Source: JOPF136 sp035517515
GTDB lineage: Bacteria > Acidobacteriota > Terriglobia > Acidiferrales > UBA7541
Length of the DNA stretch: 5,353 nucleotides
Assembly: GCA_035517515.1 (NCBI GenBank)
Contig: DATIYQ010000101.1
Location: forward strand, 1 to 5,353
Reading direction: 5' to 3'
Of the stretch, positions 4,203-5,353 are shown piece by piece. How positions within the stretch are numbered: the first letter of the stretch is position 1; every line of letters begins with the position of its first letter. A program made the position numbers and the translations under genes. The notes under the pieces were generated by a model. The model was not told the DNA's origin. It made no database searches and worked only from the letters and a program-made list of their open reading frames with translations.

Positions 4203-5353
4203 GCCGCACCGTCGGCATCGATCTCGGCACCACCAATAGTCTCGTGGCCTATGTGGACCCGGCCACGGGCCGCCCGAAGTGTATCCCCGGCCCGCACGGT
4301 TCCACGCTGTGTCCTTCTGTGGTCAGCCTGGACGCGGACGGCGCCATCGTGGTGGGCGAGCCGGCGCGCCGCCGGTTGCTCACGCAACCCGATCGCTCGA
4401 TTTATTCCGTCAAGCGCCTGATGGGCCGCGGGCTGGACGACGTCCACAACGAATTGAAGCTCTTTCCCTTCCGCGTGGACCCGGAGAGCCGCCAGGTGAT
4501 CCGCGTGCGCCTGGGCGACCGCGTGTTCACTCCCCCGGAGATTTCCGCCTTCATCCTCCGCGAGCTGAAAAGCTGGGCCGAACATTTCTTCAACGAGCCG
4601 GTGGACCGCGCGGTCATTACCGTCCCCGCATATTTCAACGACGCCCAGCGCCAGGCCACCCGCGATGCCGGGCGGCTGGCCGGATTGGAAGTGCTGCGCC
4701 TGGTGAATGAGCCCACGGCCGCGGCTCTGGCCTATGGCCTGCACGAGCAGCAGCGCGGCCTGGTGGCTGTGTACGACCTGGGCGGCGGCACCTTCGACAT
4801 CTCCGTTTTGAAATTGATCTCCACCGGCCAGGGGGACATCTATCAAGTCCTCTCCACCAACGGCGATACCCACCTGGGCGGCGACGACATGGACAATGCC
4901 ATGCTCGCCGTAGCCCGCCAGGAACTGCGCAGCCGCTTCGGGCGCGAGTTGGACGCACAGGCGGAGCCGCTCCAGGAACTGCGCAAAGCTCTCTCCGCAG
5001 CCAAGCACGCACTCTCCAGCGAAGAAAAGACCACGGTGCGGGCGCTGCTCGGGGAAGACCTGGCCTACGCCCGCGAGTGGACGCGCGCGGAGCTGGAATC
5101 GCTTCTTGCGCCCATCGTCGAGCGCACCATGGGCCCGGTGAAACAGGCTCTGGCGGACGCGCACCAGAAGCCCCAGGCCATGGAAGAAGTGGTGCTGGTG
5201 GGCGGGGCCACACGCATGCCGCTGGTCCGCCGCCGCGTGGAAGAATATTTCGGCCGCCCGCCGCACACGGAATTGAATCCGGACGAAGTGGTGGCCCTGG
5301 GGGCCGCGGTCCAGGCGGACATTCTGGAGGGCGGTGCCCCGCAGCGCGGCATG
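4199..5353 (+). CDS. hscA: Hsp70-type Fe-S chaperone HscA, 3' end cut by the window
   Basis: The visible 385 residues are a complete Hsp70 ATPase domain with no internal stop; the substrate-binding domain lies beyond the right edge. Motifs in order: phosphate loop GIDLGTTNS (6-14), SVKRLMGR with the probable catalytic lysine K72, VITVPAYFNDAQRQATRDAGRLAG (from 139), NEPTAAALAYGL (170-181), the second phosphate loop VYDLGGGTFDIS (191-202), THLGGDDMD (224-232), the adenosine motif VVLVGGATRMPLVR (331-344) and NPDEVVALGAAVQADIL (360-376). The wording RLMGR, GGDDMD and AAVQADIL is closer to E. coli HscA than to DnaK, and the gene follows hscB with a 4-bp overlap, so it is the dedicated chaperone that acts on the LPPVK motif of IscU. 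AGGAA at 4183-4187 may serve as a weak ribosome site, with coupling from hscB doing the rest. The cut falls just before the expected interdomain linker. Confidence 0.95.
   Translation, partial: MSRTVGIDLGTTNSLVAYVDPATGRPKCIPGPHGSTLCPSVVSLDADGAIVVGEPARRRLLTQPDRSIYSVKRLMGRGLDDVHNELKLFPFRVDPESRQVIRVRLGDRVFTPPEISAFILRELKSWAEHFFNEPVDRAVITVPAYFNDAQRQATRDAGRLAGLEVLRLVNEPTAAALAYGLHEQQRGLVAVYDLGGGTFDISVLKLISTGQGDIYQVLSTNGDTHLGGDDMDNAMLAVARQELRSRFGRELDAQAEPLQELRKALSAAKHALSSEEKTTVRALLGEDLAYAREWTRAELESLLAPIVERTMGPVKQALADAHQKPQAMEEVVLVGGATRMPLVRRRVEEYFGRPPHTELNPDEVVALGAAVQADILEGGAPQRGM

Noticed and set aside
4151..5266. Long antisense open frame (about 371 codons) across hscA
   Set aside because: It mirrors the hscA codon pattern, has no recognisable motif, and overlaps a conserved Hsp70 ATPase domain entirely.

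Overview
The window holds an ISC-type iron-sulfur cluster assembly operon on the + strand, in the order Rrf2 regulator - iscS - iscU - iscA - hscB - hscA (partial). A thioredoxin-fold gene that runs in from the left edge precedes it. Every gene I can support is on the + strand. The DNA is GC-rich with GC-rich third codon positions throughout, and nothing suggests a recently acquired segment inside the operon.

Layout: 2-550 is the 3' part of a gene whose protein ends in a thioredoxin-like domain (CYDC motif), after what looks like the tail of another domain. 551-765 is non-coding. It carries a good sigma70-like promoter (TTGACA-18 bp-TAGATT) and two 13-bp inverted repeats of the form GACC-N5-GGTC, one of them just downstream of the expected transcription start. 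766-1203 encodes an Rrf2-family regulator with three clustered cysteines. iscS (1232-2452), iscU (2495-2923) and iscA (3056-3385) follow. The iscU-iscA gap holds a run of inverted repeats. The iscA-hscB gap holds a textbook intrinsic terminator (9-bp perfect stem, eight T). hscB (3510-4202) and hscA (4199 to the right edge) overlap by 4 bp.

How the genes work together: IscS takes sulfur from cysteine and passes it to the scaffold IscU, where [2Fe-2S] clusters form. HscB (J-protein) and HscA (Hsp70) recognise the LPPVK motif on IscU and drive cluster release. IscA is an A-type carrier or maturation factor. The Rrf2 protein probably senses cluster supply through its cysteines and regulates the operon, as IscR does in proteobacteria. 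All key catalytic and ligand residues are intact.

Organism: the gene order is that of proteobacterial isc operons. However, HscB has an N-terminal four-cysteine zinc-ribbon like human/mitochondrial HSCB and unlike E. coli HscB, and the regulator's cysteine spacing is not that of E. coli IscR. With the GC-rich composition and the unusual thioredoxin protein this makes me lean towards Acidobacteriota or a related soil/metagenomic lineage. That is an inference only; no rRNA or other marker gene is present.

The system is a known one. The parts most worth a second look are the terminator inside the operon, the structured iscU-iscA spacer, the zinc-ribbon HscB, and the regulator with its possible operator sites.
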